Source of the DNA: an uncultured Granulosicoccaceae bacterium | GTDB taxonomy: Bacteria > Pseudomonadota > Gammaproteobacteria > Granulosicoccales > Granulosicoccaceae | Length of the DNA stretch: 47,310 bases | Assembly: GCA_937931165.1 (NCBI GenBank) | Contig: CALHCI010000043.1 | Coordinates: forward strand, 1 to 47,310 | Direction of reading: 5' to 3' | Shown: piece by piece, positions 11,393 to 20,408 of the stretch | Position numbering within the stretch: position 1 is the first letter of the stretch | How the letters are laid out: each line of letters begins with the position of its first letter | The notes under the pieces: model-generated | Databases searched by the model: none | Seen by the model: only the letters and a program-made list of their open reading frames with translations | Told to the model about the DNA's origin: nothing | Made by a program: the position numbers and the translations under genes

Positions 11393-14300
11393 TTACGCAA
11401 CCGCGAGTTCAACCGCCTCATCTACATCTACAGACACCAGCCTTGAAACACCCGGCTCTTGCATCGTCACGCCCATCAACTGCGTACTGAGTTCCATCGT
11501 TACCTTGTTGTGGGTAATAAAAATAAACTGCACCTGGCTCGACATTTCTGACACCAGCTTGGCGAATCTTTCGACATTGGCATCGTCCAGCGGTGCGTCA
11601 ACCTCATCAAGCATGCAAAACGGCGATGGCCTGAGGTGAAAGAAAGCGAACACCAGTGCCACTGCCGTCATCGCTTTTTCACCACCGGAAAGCAGCTGAA
11701 TACTACTCACGCGCTTACCTGGTGGCCGGGCCATGACTGCCACGCCGGTATTAAGGAGGTCTTCGCCGGTAAGTTCAAGCCTCGCCTGCCCACCGCCAAA
11801 TAAGCGAGGGAACAACTCCTGCAACTTGTTGTTAACAATATCGAAAGTTTCGCGAAACATTGCACGAGTTTCCTTATCGATTTTCTGAATAGCTTCTTCC
11901 AGGGTTTCCAGCGCCTTGGTGATGTCTTCATACTGGCCATCAAGGTATTCCTTGCGCTCGATCTGCTCCTGGTACTCATCAATCGCTGCAAGGTTAATCG
12001 GACCGAGTTTTTGAATTTTTGATTCAAGCGACTCGAGTTGTTCAGCCCACTCAGCAACCGTCGCATGCTCCGGAATAGTTGGCAGGAGTTCTTCACGGTT
12101 GACACCGGATTCTGCCAGTTGCTCATCAATAGTTTTTAACCGGACCCTGGACTCCTGCGACTCCATATTCACCTGCTGTACCAGCTCACGTGCGCTGGTC
12201 ACTTCCTGCTGCAACCGGTTTCTTACCTGATCCTGCTCGCGTAACTGCCGGTCATGTTCTTCGAGTTTTTGCCGTGCTTTGCGTAACTCCGCTTCTACCG
12301 ATGTTCTGTTATCAATAAATTCGTCGAGCTGGGCTTTGAGTAAATCAATTTCAGTTGAGTCTGGCTGTTCTTCGGCGTTAAGTTCACCACGACGCTCGAT
12401 GAGTTGCTGCTGCTGACGCTCTACACGCTGGAGATTTTGTACAATCGATTGCCGTCCGGACTTCATCGACTCGAGCTTAACAATAGTGGACTGTCCGCTC
12501 TCACGGGTCTGATCAAGTGTGGTACGTGCTTCATTGCGCTGCGCCATTACCGCACCTCGTTGCGCCTCGACATCCGTCATGCGCGAACGCAGCACCTGAA
12601 GTTTCTGGTTGGCGTCACTGCCGAGTTGTTGCGCCTCTGCTTGCTCGCGCCGGGTTCGCGCTATCGCCATGGAAAGCTCTTCGCTTTCTTTGTCTACCAC
12701 CGCTGTGCGTTTGTTGCTTTGATCAAGTTTTGACCGCGCTGATTCAAGTTTGCCGGAAATCGTACTGACTTCACGGTGCCTGGCATTGATCAGCTCCTGA
12801 CACTTATCTCTTTCGGACTCACACTCGACAACGCGCTGCTTTTGCGTGGTAACCAGTGACTCAAGCTCAACAATGGACTGCTCTAGTTGTTCAGTTTTAA
12901 TCTTGAGGCTATCTATTTCTTCCTGCCGTGCCAGTACACCGCCATTTTCATCGGTGGGTCGAACGCATAACCAGTGCCGGCCCATCCATACGCCATCACG
13001 CGTGACGATAGACTCACCAGGCGCCAGGCTGTTGCGTGACTGCATCGCTTCGTTAAGATCTTCGCAGACAGTGACACCATGAAGCAGCTCTGCAATACCC
13101 GCCTTACTGCTTACCATTGAAGCGAGCAGCTGATCGTCGTTTTCCGAATCCTGATTGACGTTGTCGCGCAACGCTTTCATACCACTATCAGGTCGATTAA
13201 TCAGGTGACGACTCATGTTATCGAAATCATCAACGCACACGGCGTCCATAAAATCACCCAGCACCACTTCAATGGCCTTGCTCCAGCCCTCGTCTATATC
13301 AAGCTGTTGCGCCAGCAGTGGTGCATTGGACAGATCATGTTTTTCGAGCCATTCATTGCGGCTTTTTTCGCTGCCACCCAACGCTGATTGCTGCAACGCT
13401 TCAAGCGAAGCCAAACGGCCACTGGCGTTTTGCAGCTCGGTGCGTTGTTTGTCGAGATCATTTGCCGATGCAATGGATTCTTCCCTTGCTATTGCCAGAG
13501 TTCGTGTCGCCTGATCAAGTTTTTCTCGCAGCAGTTGTTCATCCGACTCTTTAGTTTGCAACTCGGTGGCAAGTGAGGTGATCAGCGCTGCGGTTGCAGG
13601 TGATGTGAGCTCTGATTTTTCGCGCTGCAACCGTTCGCTGCGGGCAGTCAGATCTTGTAGATTTTTATGCAACTGCTCTGCACGCCCGCTTTGCACCTGA
13701 TCAATGTTTTCCTGCTCTGACAGTGTGGAGCTGAGCTCTTCCCACAGCGCATAGACTTCCTGAAATTTCTGCTCCGAAAGCTGGTAGTTGTCGGATGCTT
13801 CAGCGAGTTCTTTTTCGACTTTTTCACGCGTTGGACCAGCCTCTGTCAGCGCCTGGTCAATTTCTTCAATTTGCGCTTTGTCTGATGCTATGTTTTGCGC
13901 TGCGCCGCTCAGTGCTTCTTCAATCCTGGTGAGCTCTGCCTCTCGCTTTTGCATTTCTTCGCGCGCATGTCCAATGGATTGCTCTGCCCGTGTGATCTCT
14001 GCACCCAGTGCGTAAAACTGCCCCTGTACATCATTGAGTTCACGATCCAGCTCAGTACGTTGTTCACGCATTTGCTCAATGGATTCTTCTGAGGCCTCAT
14101 GTTTTTCAATCGCTTGTGCCACACTTTCTTCACGCTCGCCAAGCCGCTCTTCAAAAGAGTCCAGAGCCCCCTGAAAATCGAGCCATCGCAACCCGAGCAA
14201 CTCGGCACGGAACTGCTTTTCTTCGGTTTTGAGTGTTTTGTATCGCTCTGCGGCGCGCGACTGGCGCTGCAAATGGCTCAACTGTTTGTCGACTTCTTCG

Positions 14301-14893
14301 CGCAGATCGTTGAGCCGGTCGAGGTTGTCACGGGTGTGGCGAATTCTGTTTTCAGTTTCCCGGCGACGCTCCTTGTATTTGGATATTCCGGCCGCTTCTT
14401 CAAGATACACCCGCATGTCTTCGGGTTTCGCCTCGATCAACCGCGAAATCATACCTTGCTCAATAATCGCGTAACTGCGTGGCCCGAGCCCGGTGCCCAG
14501 AAAAATATCAGTGATATCCCGACGACGACACTTGGTACCGTTAAGGAAATACTGGGATTGCCCGTCGCGAGTGACTCTGCGACGAACGGCAATTTCATTG
14601 TAGGCCGCGTACTCACCGCCAAGCTTGCCTGCACTGTTATCAAACACCAGTTCAACGGATGCCTGACCAACAGGCTTGCGCGATGACGACCCCGAGAAGA
14701 TCACATCGTCCATCGATTCACCACGAAGGTGCTTGGCGGACGACTCCCCCATTACCCATCGAACGGCGTCGATAGTGTTGGATTTGCCACAGCCGTTAGG
14801 GCCGACAATTCCGGTGAGATTTCCTGGCAGCTTCAACGACGTGTTGTCGACGAAGGACTTGAAACCCGATAACTTGATTTCGCTCAATCGCAC
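11393..14893 (-). CDS. smc: Chromosome partition protein SMC
   Basis: This 1166-residue condensin-type ATPase organises and helps segregate the chromosome. I choose the GTG at 14893, because it gives the family N-terminus (M/V)RLSEIKLSGFKSF. The open frame continues upstream to a TTG at 14968, but those 25 residues have no family counterpart. The Walker A loop GPNGCGKS is at residues 31-38. Two long coiled-coil arms rich in Glu, Gln, Arg and Leu flank a hinge domain in the middle (about 490-630). The C-terminal head has the signature LSGGEKAMTA and the Walker B CMLDEVDAPLDDANV. It heads the smc-zipA-ligA group; MukB is not expected in an organism with this SMC. Confidence 0.96.
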   Translation of the reverse strand: MRLSEIKLSGFKSFVDNTSLKLPGNLTGIVGPNGCGKSNTIDAVRWVMGESSAKHLRGESMDDVIFSGSSSRKPVGQASVELVFDNSAGKLGGEYAAYNEIAVRRRVTRDGQSQYFLNGTKCRRRDITDIFLGTGLGPRSYAIIEQGMISRLIEAKPEDMRVYLEEAAGISKYKERRRETENRIRHTRDNLDRLNDLREEVDKQLSHLQRQSRAAERYKTLKTEEKQFRAELLGLRWLDFQGALDSFEERLGEREESVAQAIEKHEASEESIEQMREQRTELDRELNDVQGQFYALGAEITRAEQSIGHAREEMQKREAELTRIEEALSGAAQNIASDKAQIEEIDQALTEAGPTREKVEKELAEASDNYQLSEQKFQEVYALWEELSSTLSEQENIDQVQSGRAEQLHKNLQDLTARSERLQREKSELTSPATAALITSLATELQTKESDEQLLREKLDQATRTLAIAREESIASANDLDKQRTELQNASGRLASLEALQQSALGGSEKSRNEWLEKHDLSNAPLLAQQLDIDEGWSKAIEVVLGDFMDAVCVDDFDNMSRHLINRPDSGMKALRDNVNQDSENDDQLLASMVSSKAGIAELLHGVTVCEDLNEAMQSRNSLAPGESIVTRDGVWMGRHWLCVRPTDENGGVLARQEEIDSLKIKTEQLEQSIVELESLVTTQKQRVVECESERDKCQELINARHREVSTISGKLESARSKLDQSNKRTAVVDKESEELSMAIARTRREQAEAQQLGSDANQKLQVLRSRMTDVEAQRGAVMAQRNEARTTLDQTRESGQSTIVKLESMKSGRQSIVQNLQRVERQQQQLIERRGELNAEEQPDSTEIDLLKAQLDEFIDNRTSVEAELRKARQKLEEHDRQLREQDQVRNRLQQEVTSARELVQQVNMESQESRVRLKTIDEQLAESGVNREELLPTIPEHATVAEWAEQLESLESKIQKLGPINLAAIDEYQEQIERKEYLDGQYEDITKALETLEEAIQKIDKETRAMFRETFDIVNNKLQELFPRLFGGGQARLELTGEDLLNTGVAVMARPPGKRVSSIQLLSGGEKAMTAVALVFAFFHLRPSPFCMLDEVDAPLDDANVERFAKLVSEMSSQVQFIFITHNKVTMELSTQLMGVTMQEPGVSRLVSVDVDEAVELAVA

Positions 14894-15399
14894 TAGCGCA
14901 AATACTCTAGCCTGGTGGAGGAATCGCCGTGACGTCGGACGCAACCGTCGGGGCGGAAATAGTTCCAAAGATATTGCAGATCTGAAACCCTAGTTTACTG
15001 ACAATTGTCCGGTGCGGACAGAGATCCAAACAACTTTATTTCAAGCAGCGCAACAAAACTATCCAAATTGCAAATGACAGCTTCGCCGTATTCACAAGCG
15101 CGACACTTAGTGTTGCATAAATGAAACATGCTTCCATGCCACTTTGCAGCACCCGGATTGTGTTGGTGCTCACAAAACCACGGTGATTTACAGATCTGCC
15201 CGCTCAAGGTTCTGGCGGACCAGTCGTTAAACCGGCCCTAGTGAAACAGCACGTCTTTCCGCCATTAGACGCGTTGCTTTACGAAACTTAAGTAGTCCTA
15301 AAAAAATAATTAACAAGGACTGCCGGTTAGCCCAACGAAGGCCAACCATTTAATACTCGACCGGGGGTCACCCGGCGCTATTGAACTGGGGTTGTGTTA
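14894..15399. other. Intergenic region between divergent smc and the astacin gene
   Basis: This 506-base gap holds no gene I can support. Visible elements are a perfect 6-bp inverted repeat, AGTCCT/AGGACT, around an A-rich core (about 15294-15325), a GGTTAGCC/GGCCAACC near-palindrome at about 15327-15350, and a CCGGG/CCCGG hairpin at 15361-15375. These precede the astacin gene and may regulate it. A Cys-rich 70-codon frame (14995-15207, minus, TTG start) is present but looks weak. No clear sigma-70 promoter was identified. Confidence 0.5.
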
Positions 15400-16755
15400 A
15401 TGAACAACTATCTCCCGTGTATAACGGAGAACTATAAGGCATGTGTACTTACGGTACTGTGCTGCTCGACTCTGAGTGTATCCCACGCAGAGACCAATGT
15501 GGCAGGCTCGTCTGTCGCAGATTTCACTTTCAGGGACGGCCAGGTCCACACCCGGCAAGTCTCACAAGACGACGGACTGCTGATCGCCGAGCACGACATG
15601 ATTATGGGTACTGTCGATCTCAGGTCTGACACGCGCAGACTAACAAAGGGGCTGAGCAACACTTCGTACGGCCGGGTATGGCCCAACGGCGTTGTTCCCT
15701 ATCGACTCAACAGCAATCTGTCTGACTCCGCCAGACAAAAAGTTCGCGATGCCATAGCGCACTGGAACTCTTTTGAGGCGGTCACACTGATTGAACGCAA
15801 CAGCACAAACGCCAGTGCATATCCGGACTACATTGACTTTGTCTACGAAGATCGCTGTGCCAGCTGGATTGGTTATCAGGGAGAAGGCGCACAAAGTATC
15901 TACACCGGAGACAAGTGCAGCAAAGGAACAATGATCCATGAGATCGGGCATGCACTCGGACTGCTGCACGAACACACCCGTTCAGACCGCGACCAGTATG
16001 TGCAGATCCACTGGGACCGTATTATGGATGACATGGATGTCAACTTCGAAGTAATGGACGGCAGTATTTTGCTGGGCGATTATGACTACAACTCGATCAT
16101 GCACTACGGCGAATATTTCTTCTCTCGAAACGGCTTGCCGACTATCGAACCTATCCAGCAAACAGACGCCCAGATTGGACAACGCATAGAAACCAGCCAG
16201 GGAGACCGGGACTCAGTTGCCCGACTGTACCGAAGCAATCTCTCCTTGAGTGCAAGCAGCTCAGCGCAGGCGTCAGCCGGACAAGCCGTTGAACTCACTT
16301 TGCAAGCGACTAATGTCACTCAAACCGGTGCGAACTCACTGTCGATTGAAGTACCCGTGGACGAGGACAACAGTCTGATTTCATTCAGCTCGACAGCCTG
16401 GTCGTGTGCGCAATCCGGTACCGGAACACAAGTAAGTTGTACGACGCCGGTACTTGCCGCAGGCGCGAGTTCATCGGTCACTCTGACTCTGTCAACCGGT
16501 ACTCAAACCGGGCCGTTGCTACTCGACGCTACGCTAAGTAGTCGCACACATGATAGCGATTTATCAGACAATAGTGACAGCGCGGCAATCAACATTGTAG
16601 ATGGCCCGGTGATACAGGATGCAGCAACGCCAAAGATCGCCAGCGCCCTTGACGGCGGCGGCGGCAGCTTCGATTTCAGACACATGGCTATGATGCTGTT
16701 GCTCCTTGGCCTCGCAAGATGCTTTAGACCACAACGCGGTTACGTACGCACCTGA
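15400..16755 (+). CDS. Secreted astacin-family (M12A) zinc metalloprotease with sorting-type C-terminus
   Basis: This 451-residue protein starts at the ATG at 15400, eight bases after GGGG; an in-frame GTG lies two codons earlier. A signal peptide probably ends at Ala30 (SHA-ET). The catalytic domain opens with WPNGVVPYRL and carries the zinc site HEIGHALGLLH (180-190) followed by EHTRSDRDQYV and the Met-turn SIMHY (232-236), all hallmarks of astacins. Two Cys flank the segment before the zinc site. A beta-sandwich repeat domain of the DUF11/CARDB kind follows (about 285-395). The end is GGGGS, a hydrophobic stretch and basic residues, resembling a GlyGly-CTERM signal processed by rhombosortase. 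Its substrate is unknown. It is an accessory gene inserted among core genes. Confidence 0.88.
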   Translation: MNNYLPCITENYKACVLTVLCCSTLSVSHAETNVAGSSVADFTFRDGQVHTRQVSQDDGLLIAEHDMIMGTVDLRSDTRRLTKGLSNTSYGRVWPNGVVPYRLNSNLSDSARQKVRDAIAHWNSFEAVTLIERNSTNASAYPDYIDFVYEDRCASWIGYQGEGAQSIYTGDKCSKGTMIHEIGHALGLLHEHTRSDRDQYVQIHWDRIMDDMDVNFEVMDGSILLGDYDYNSIMHYGEYFFSRNGLPTIEPIQQTDAQIGQRIETSQGDRDSVARLYRSNLSLSASSSAQASAGQAVELTLQATNVTQTGANSLSIEVPVDEDNSLISFSSTAWSCAQSGTGTQVSCTTPVLAAGASSSVTLTLSTGTQTGPLLLDATLSSRTHDSDLSDNSDSAAINIVDGPVIQDAATPKIASALDGGGGSFDFRHMAMMLLLLGLARCFRPQRGYVRT

Positions 16756-16763
16756 CGTAGTTA

Positions 16764-16796
16764 CCGCAGTGCGCCGCGTAAGGCGGCGTACTGCGG
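16764..16796 (+). terminator. Strong 14-bp hairpin after the astacin gene
   Basis: The arms 16764-16777 and 16783-16796 pair over 14 bp (one G-T pair) around the 5-base loop GTAAG. The stem is very GC-rich. It starts 8 bases past the astacin stop codon and precedes lpxB. No T tract follows, so it may be a terminator of atypical form, a 3'-end stabiliser, or a repeat element. Confidence 0.55.
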
Positions 16797-16889
16797 AACA
16801 GCCCGCAATAGTCCCGTTTGCTGTAGCGCACTGCACGACGTGCTGTGATAACCTCGTATTATAAGAATCAGAGTAATTACTACTCCCCT

Positions 16890-18047
16890 ATGAAAATAAT
16901 GATAAGCGTTGGTGAAGCGTCGGGCGATATGCACGCTGCCAGCGCCCTGCAACAGCTCAAGGACAAGAGTGGCGGTCGAATAGAAGCCTTCGGCATGGGG
17001 GGCAACCGACTCGCAGCATTCGGTGCGGAGCTGCTTGTCGACAACCGACATCACGCAGTAATGGGACTGGTAGAAGTTTTACATAAGTACCCGCAGCTTA
17101 GGGCTAACCTCTCGACCCTCAAAAAAGCCATGAAAGATCGGCAACCGGATGCCTTGCTACTGGTTGATTATCCGCACTTCAACATGAAGCTCGCCGCCGA
17201 AGCAAAAACACTTGGTATCCCGGTACTTTACTATATTGCACCTAAAGTCTGGGCCTCACGCCCCGGCAGACTCCAGGAACTAACCGAACTGGTTGATCAC
17301 ATGGCAGTGATCTTTCCTTTCGAAGTTGAATTGTTCCGTGAAGCTGGAATTGCTACTACCTACGTCGGCAACCCGGTGCTGGAAAACAAAACGCTGGTAG
17401 CCGCGCGACAATCTCGTGTAAGTCAGAACAACACTATTGCTCTACTGCCCGGCAGCCGCAAAAGCGAGATCAGTAATCTGTTATCTCCAATGCTCGCCAC
17501 TGCAGAGCTGCTTGCAAGTGAATACCCGGATATCAAGTTTGTACTGCCAGTGGCAGAAACACTGGATGAATCGTTATTGCATGATGCGATCAAAGACAGT
17601 GATTTAAATATCGAACTCATTGAAGCAGCGAACTACAGCAAGCTTCGACAATGCAAAGCCGCCATTGTCTCTTCCGGTACTGCAACACTTGAACTCGCCA
17701 TGCTGGAAGTACCCATGGTAGTCGCGTATCGAATGAACACATTGAGCTATAGAGTGCTGAAACGCTGGCTAACGATAAAGCACATTAGCCTGGTCAACAT
17801 TATTGCTGAACGCGCGGTTGTTCCGGAACTATTGCAAGACGAAGTCACTGCAGAGAACCTTCACAGGGAAATCAATCGCCTGATTACCCCCGGGGAAACC
17901 AGAGTCAGTCAGCTTGAAGGCTTTGACGACGTCTTTAGAAAGTTGTCTCGCAAGGACGATAAAACAAGCCTCGCGACAGTCTTGCTTGATCTTTACCAAC
18001 AGGCCCGTAAAAGCAAAGAAGTAAAAGTCTCTGCGACAGTTAACTAG
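16890..18047 (+). CDS. lpxB: Lipid-A-disaccharide synthase
   Basis: This inner-membrane-associated GT19 glycosyltransferase joins lipid X and UDP-diacylglucosamine to make the lipid A disaccharide. I take the ATG at 16890 (385 residues, like the usual 380-390), giving MKIMISVGEASGDMHAA; the frame extends to a GTG at 16845 without a family match. GEASGD is at residues 8-13, and YIAPKVWASRPGR, LLPGSRKSEI and SSGTATLEL are all present. It is on the plus strand and convergent with lpxA, whereas in most Gammaproteobacteria it is directly downstream of lpxA in one operon. It therefore must be transcribed separately from the other lpx genes here. Confidence 0.96.
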   Translation: MKIMISVGEASGDMHAASALQQLKDKSGGRIEAFGMGGNRLAAFGAELLVDNRHHAVMGLVEVLHKYPQLRANLSTLKKAMKDRQPDALLLVDYPHFNMKLAAEAKTLGIPVLYYIAPKVWASRPGRLQELTELVDHMAVIFPFEVELFREAGIATTYVGNPVLENKTLVAARQSRVSQNNTIALLPGSRKSEISNLLSPMLATAELLASEYPDIKFVLPVAETLDESLLHDAIKDSDLNIELIEAANYSKLRQCKAAIVSSGTATLELAMLEVPMVVAYRMNTLSYRVLKRWLTIKHISLVNIIAERAVVPELLQDEVTAENLHREINRLITPGETRVSQLEGFDDVFRKLSRKDDKTSLATVLLDLYQQARKSKEVKVSATVN

Positions 18048-18062
18048 CCACCGCTAGTTAAC
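18039..18062. terminator. Inverted repeat between convergent lpxB and lpxA
   Basis: GTTAACTAG (18039-18047) and CTAGTTAAC (18054-18062) form a perfect 9-bp stem with a 6-base loop. The left arm contains the lpxB stop codon. Its place in the 41-base gap between two converging genes suggests a shared transcript-end structure, although no T tract follows in either direction. Confidence 0.45.
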
Positions 18063-18088
18063 CAGCAGATACACTTCAACTGCTTGTG

Positions 18089-18862
18089 TCAGCAAACCTG
18101 GCCACGAGTGCCGTTTTGTAGAAATTCAATAAATTCGGCAACGCTCGGAAACTGTGCGGCAGCTGCATCAAGCTCAGCGTAGTCATGAGCTTCTTTTTTA
18201 CCGCGACGTCTTACCAGCTTTACGTATGCTTTGTGCAGTGCGGAAATCTCTTCATCTGTAAAGCCACGCCGCTTTAGCCCTTGCTTGTTGATACCTTTTG
18301 CTTCCGCGTAATGGCCGGTCACCAGCAAAAAAGGCGGCACATCTTTATTGATCACTGATCCCATACCGGAAAAACTATGAGCGCCTACACGACTGAATTG
18401 ATGTACCAGAGAAAAGCCACCAAGAATTGCATAGTCTCCAACAGCAACGTGGCCAGCTAACGATGCCGAGTTTGCGAAGATTGTATTATTTCCAATAATG
18501 CAGTCATGCGCTATGTGCACATAGGCCATCAGCAGGTTATCGTTACCCAGCCGGGTTACTCCGCCACCGCCACTCGTACCGCGGTTAATGGTGACAAACT
18601 CTCTTATCTTGTTTCTGTCACCGATTTCGAGCCTGCTGTCCTTGCCGTCGAACTTGAGATCCTGAGGGTCTTCACCAATAGAAGTAAACTGAAAAATTTT
18701 GCACTCTGCACCAATTGATGTTGGTCCGTTAATGACGGCATGCGGACCAATGCTTGTCCCTTCACCAATCGTGACATCCGCACCAATCACTGCATAGGGC
18801 CCGATCTCACAGGTCTCATGGACCTGCGCACTTTCATCGACGACAGCAGTGCTGTGAATCAA
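18089..18862 (-). CDS. lpxA: UDP-N-acetylglucosamine acyltransferase
   Basis: LpxA performs the first lipid A step, adding 3-hydroxyacyl from ACP to UDP-GlcNAc. The 257-residue protein has the left-handed beta-helix hexapeptide repeats (for example VTIGEGTSIGPHAVI) in its first two thirds and a helical C-terminus. FDGKDSRLEIGDRN and REFVTINRGT are typical, and the catalytic histidine is His119 in HIAHDC. It overlaps fabZ by 4 bp and is the last gene of its operon here, since lpxB lies on the opposite strand. Confidence 0.97.
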   Translation of the reverse strand: MIHSTAVVDESAQVHETCEIGPYAVIGADVTIGEGTSIGPHAVINGPTSIGAECKIFQFTSIGEDPQDLKFDGKDSRLEIGDRNKIREFVTINRGTSGGGGVTRLGNDNLLMAYVHIAHDCIIGNNTIFANSASLAGHVAVGDYAILGGFSLVHQFSRVGAHSFSGMGSVINKDVPPFLLVTGHYAEAKGINKQGLKRRGFTDEEISALHKAYVKLVRRRGKKEAHDYAELDAAAAQFPSVAEFIEFLQNGTRGQVC

Positions 18863-19308
18863 AGTTCTATCTCGTTTTTCGCAATCAATATATCCGCGCT
18901 ACAGCATAGCTGACCATCTACTTTGCCCGTTGCACCAAACCGCCAGATACCACGACGTGTTTTCTCCAGCACAACTTCAACAATCAACTGATCACCCGGC
19001 ACCACCTGCTTTTTAAAACGCGCGTTATCTATTCCAACCAGCAGATAGAGTGTCTCTTTTGATGGATAACCACCAAGCTCCCGAAACGCAAAAATGGCGC
19101 AACTTTGTGCCATGGCCTCAAGGATCAGCACACCTGGAAAGATAGGTGCTTGAGGAAAATGCCCGGTAAAAATCGGCTCGTTGATGCTGACATTTTTAAT
19201 GGCAGTGAGCCTTTCTCCCGCCTCATGGGCAGTCACTCTGTCGATCAGTAGAAACGGGTACCGATGCGGCAGATATTTTATTATTTCGGTAACGTCAAGC
19301 TGTTCCAA
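18859..19308 (-). CDS. fabZ: 3-hydroxyacyl-ACP dehydratase FabZ
   Basis: This 149-residue hot-dog-fold enzyme removes water from 3-hydroxyacyl-ACP in fatty-acid elongation. It competes with LpxA and LpxD for that pool, which explains the conserved lpxD-fabZ-lpxA order. The active-site helix has His50 in GHFPQAPIFPG and Glu64 in LEAMAQ. The N-terminus LPHRYPFLLIDRV is diagnostic. It lies 15 bases after lpxD. Confidence 0.97.
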   Translation of the reverse strand: MEQLDVTEIIKYLPHRYPFLLIDRVTAHEAGERLTAIKNVSINEPIFTGHFPQAPIFPGVLILEAMAQSCAIFAFRELGGYPSKETLYLLVGIDNARFKKQVVPGDQLIVEVVLEKTRRGIWRFGATGKVDGQLCCSADILIAKNEIEL

Positions 19309-19323
19309 TCAAATCACCCGTAT

Positions 19324-20343
19324 TTACGATTTCAGAATTACATTGCGCGCAAGCTGATCAAGCCGATGCAATCTTACCGCGTTTTTCCGCCAGGTTTTAG
19401 AGTCTTCTAACGGGTAACCCGAAGAGTAACTACCCGGCTCTTTGATCGATCTGTTTACAAATGAATTAGCCGTCACCAGAACATCATCACATATGCGGAT
19501 ATGACCAACGATAGAAACCGCGCCACCTATACGGCAATTGCTGCCAATGATGGTGCTGCCGGCAATACCAGTGCAACCGGCAATAGCGGTGTTTTTGCCA
19601 ATGACAACGTTGTGGGCAACTTGTATCTGATTGTCGAGAATCACTCCATCATCAATGATGGTGTCTTCAAGCGCACCCCGGTCAACCGTGGTACATGCAC
19701 CTATACTGACTCTGTCGCCTATTCTTACACCACCGAGTTGATGAATTTTCTCCCACCCGCCAGCGTTAGGCGCCCAACCGAATCCATCCGCACCGATCAC
19801 CGCTCCACCGTGAATCTCACTGCCATCACCCACTGACACACCATGAAGCACCGTGGCATTCGGATGCACTATAGTGTTTTCACCTATTTCTGATTCGCTG
19901 CCAATCACCGCACCTGCGCCAATTCTGCTCTTAGCGCCAATCACTGCATTCGCCTGAACAACCGCACCGGCATCAATGGTTACCGTGGAAGCCACACTAG
20001 CAGTGGGATCGACAACTGCAGCAGGATGTATAAACCCGTTTGGCTCAGGCAATAGACGTTCGGCCCACAATCGGCTGAGTCTTGCGTAGGCAAGATAGGG
20101 ATTATGCGACAGCAATCGGGTAATGGGTACTTGCTCAGCCAACTCAACCGGGACGATTACGGCAGTTGGCGCAGCACGTTCAAGCGCTGGCAAATACTTT
20201 CGACCAGTGATAAACGTGATACTTGCAGGCCCGGCGTTTTCAACAGGGGCAATATGGGTTACAACGGCTGACGAATCCCCTACCAGTTCTGCATCAACCG
20301 CACGTGCCAGTTCACCGACTGAAAAACTGACCGCAGCTTTCAC
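19324..20343 (-). CDS. lpxD: UDP-3-O-acylglucosamine N-acyltransferase
   Basis: LpxD adds the second 3-hydroxyacyl chain in lipid A synthesis. The 339-residue protein has the N-terminal uridine-binding domain (about 1-100), a long run of hexapeptide repeats (about 105-310) with the GADGFGWAPN block near 185-193, and a C-terminal helix. The catalytic histidine is His244 in QVAHNVVIGKN. It follows skp by 65 bases in the bamA-skp-lpxD-fabZ-lpxA series. Confidence 0.97.
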   Translation of the reverse strand: MKAAVSFSVGELARAVDAELVGDSSAVVTHIAPVENAGPASITFITGRKYLPALERAAPTAVIVPVELAEQVPITRLLSHNPYLAYARLSRLWAERLLPEPNGFIHPAAVVDPTASVASTVTIDAGAVVQANAVIGAKSRIGAGAVIGSESEIGENTIVHPNATVLHGVSVGDGSEIHGGAVIGADGFGWAPNAGGWEKIHQLGGVRIGDRVSIGACTTVDRGALEDTIIDDGVILDNQIQVAHNVVIGKNTAIAGCTGIAGSTIIGSNCRIGGAVSIVGHIRICDDVLVTANSFVNRSIKEPGSYSSGYPLEDSKTWRKNAVRLHRLDQLARNVILKS

Positions 20344-20408
20344 TGAGTGGCAACCGCCGTTGACTGATCCGTTGTTTCAGAACCTTCCTCCAGCGCGGGA
20401 TACATCAT

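Noticed and set aside
14894..14968. N-terminal extension of SMC to a TTG at 14968
   Set aside because: The added residues have no SMC counterpart, and GTG at 14893 gives the exact conserved N-terminus.
15400..16755. Matrixin or other metzincin instead of astacin
   Set aside because: The zinc motif continues HxxGxxHEHxRxDRD and the Met-turn is SIMHY, which fits astacins rather than matrixins.
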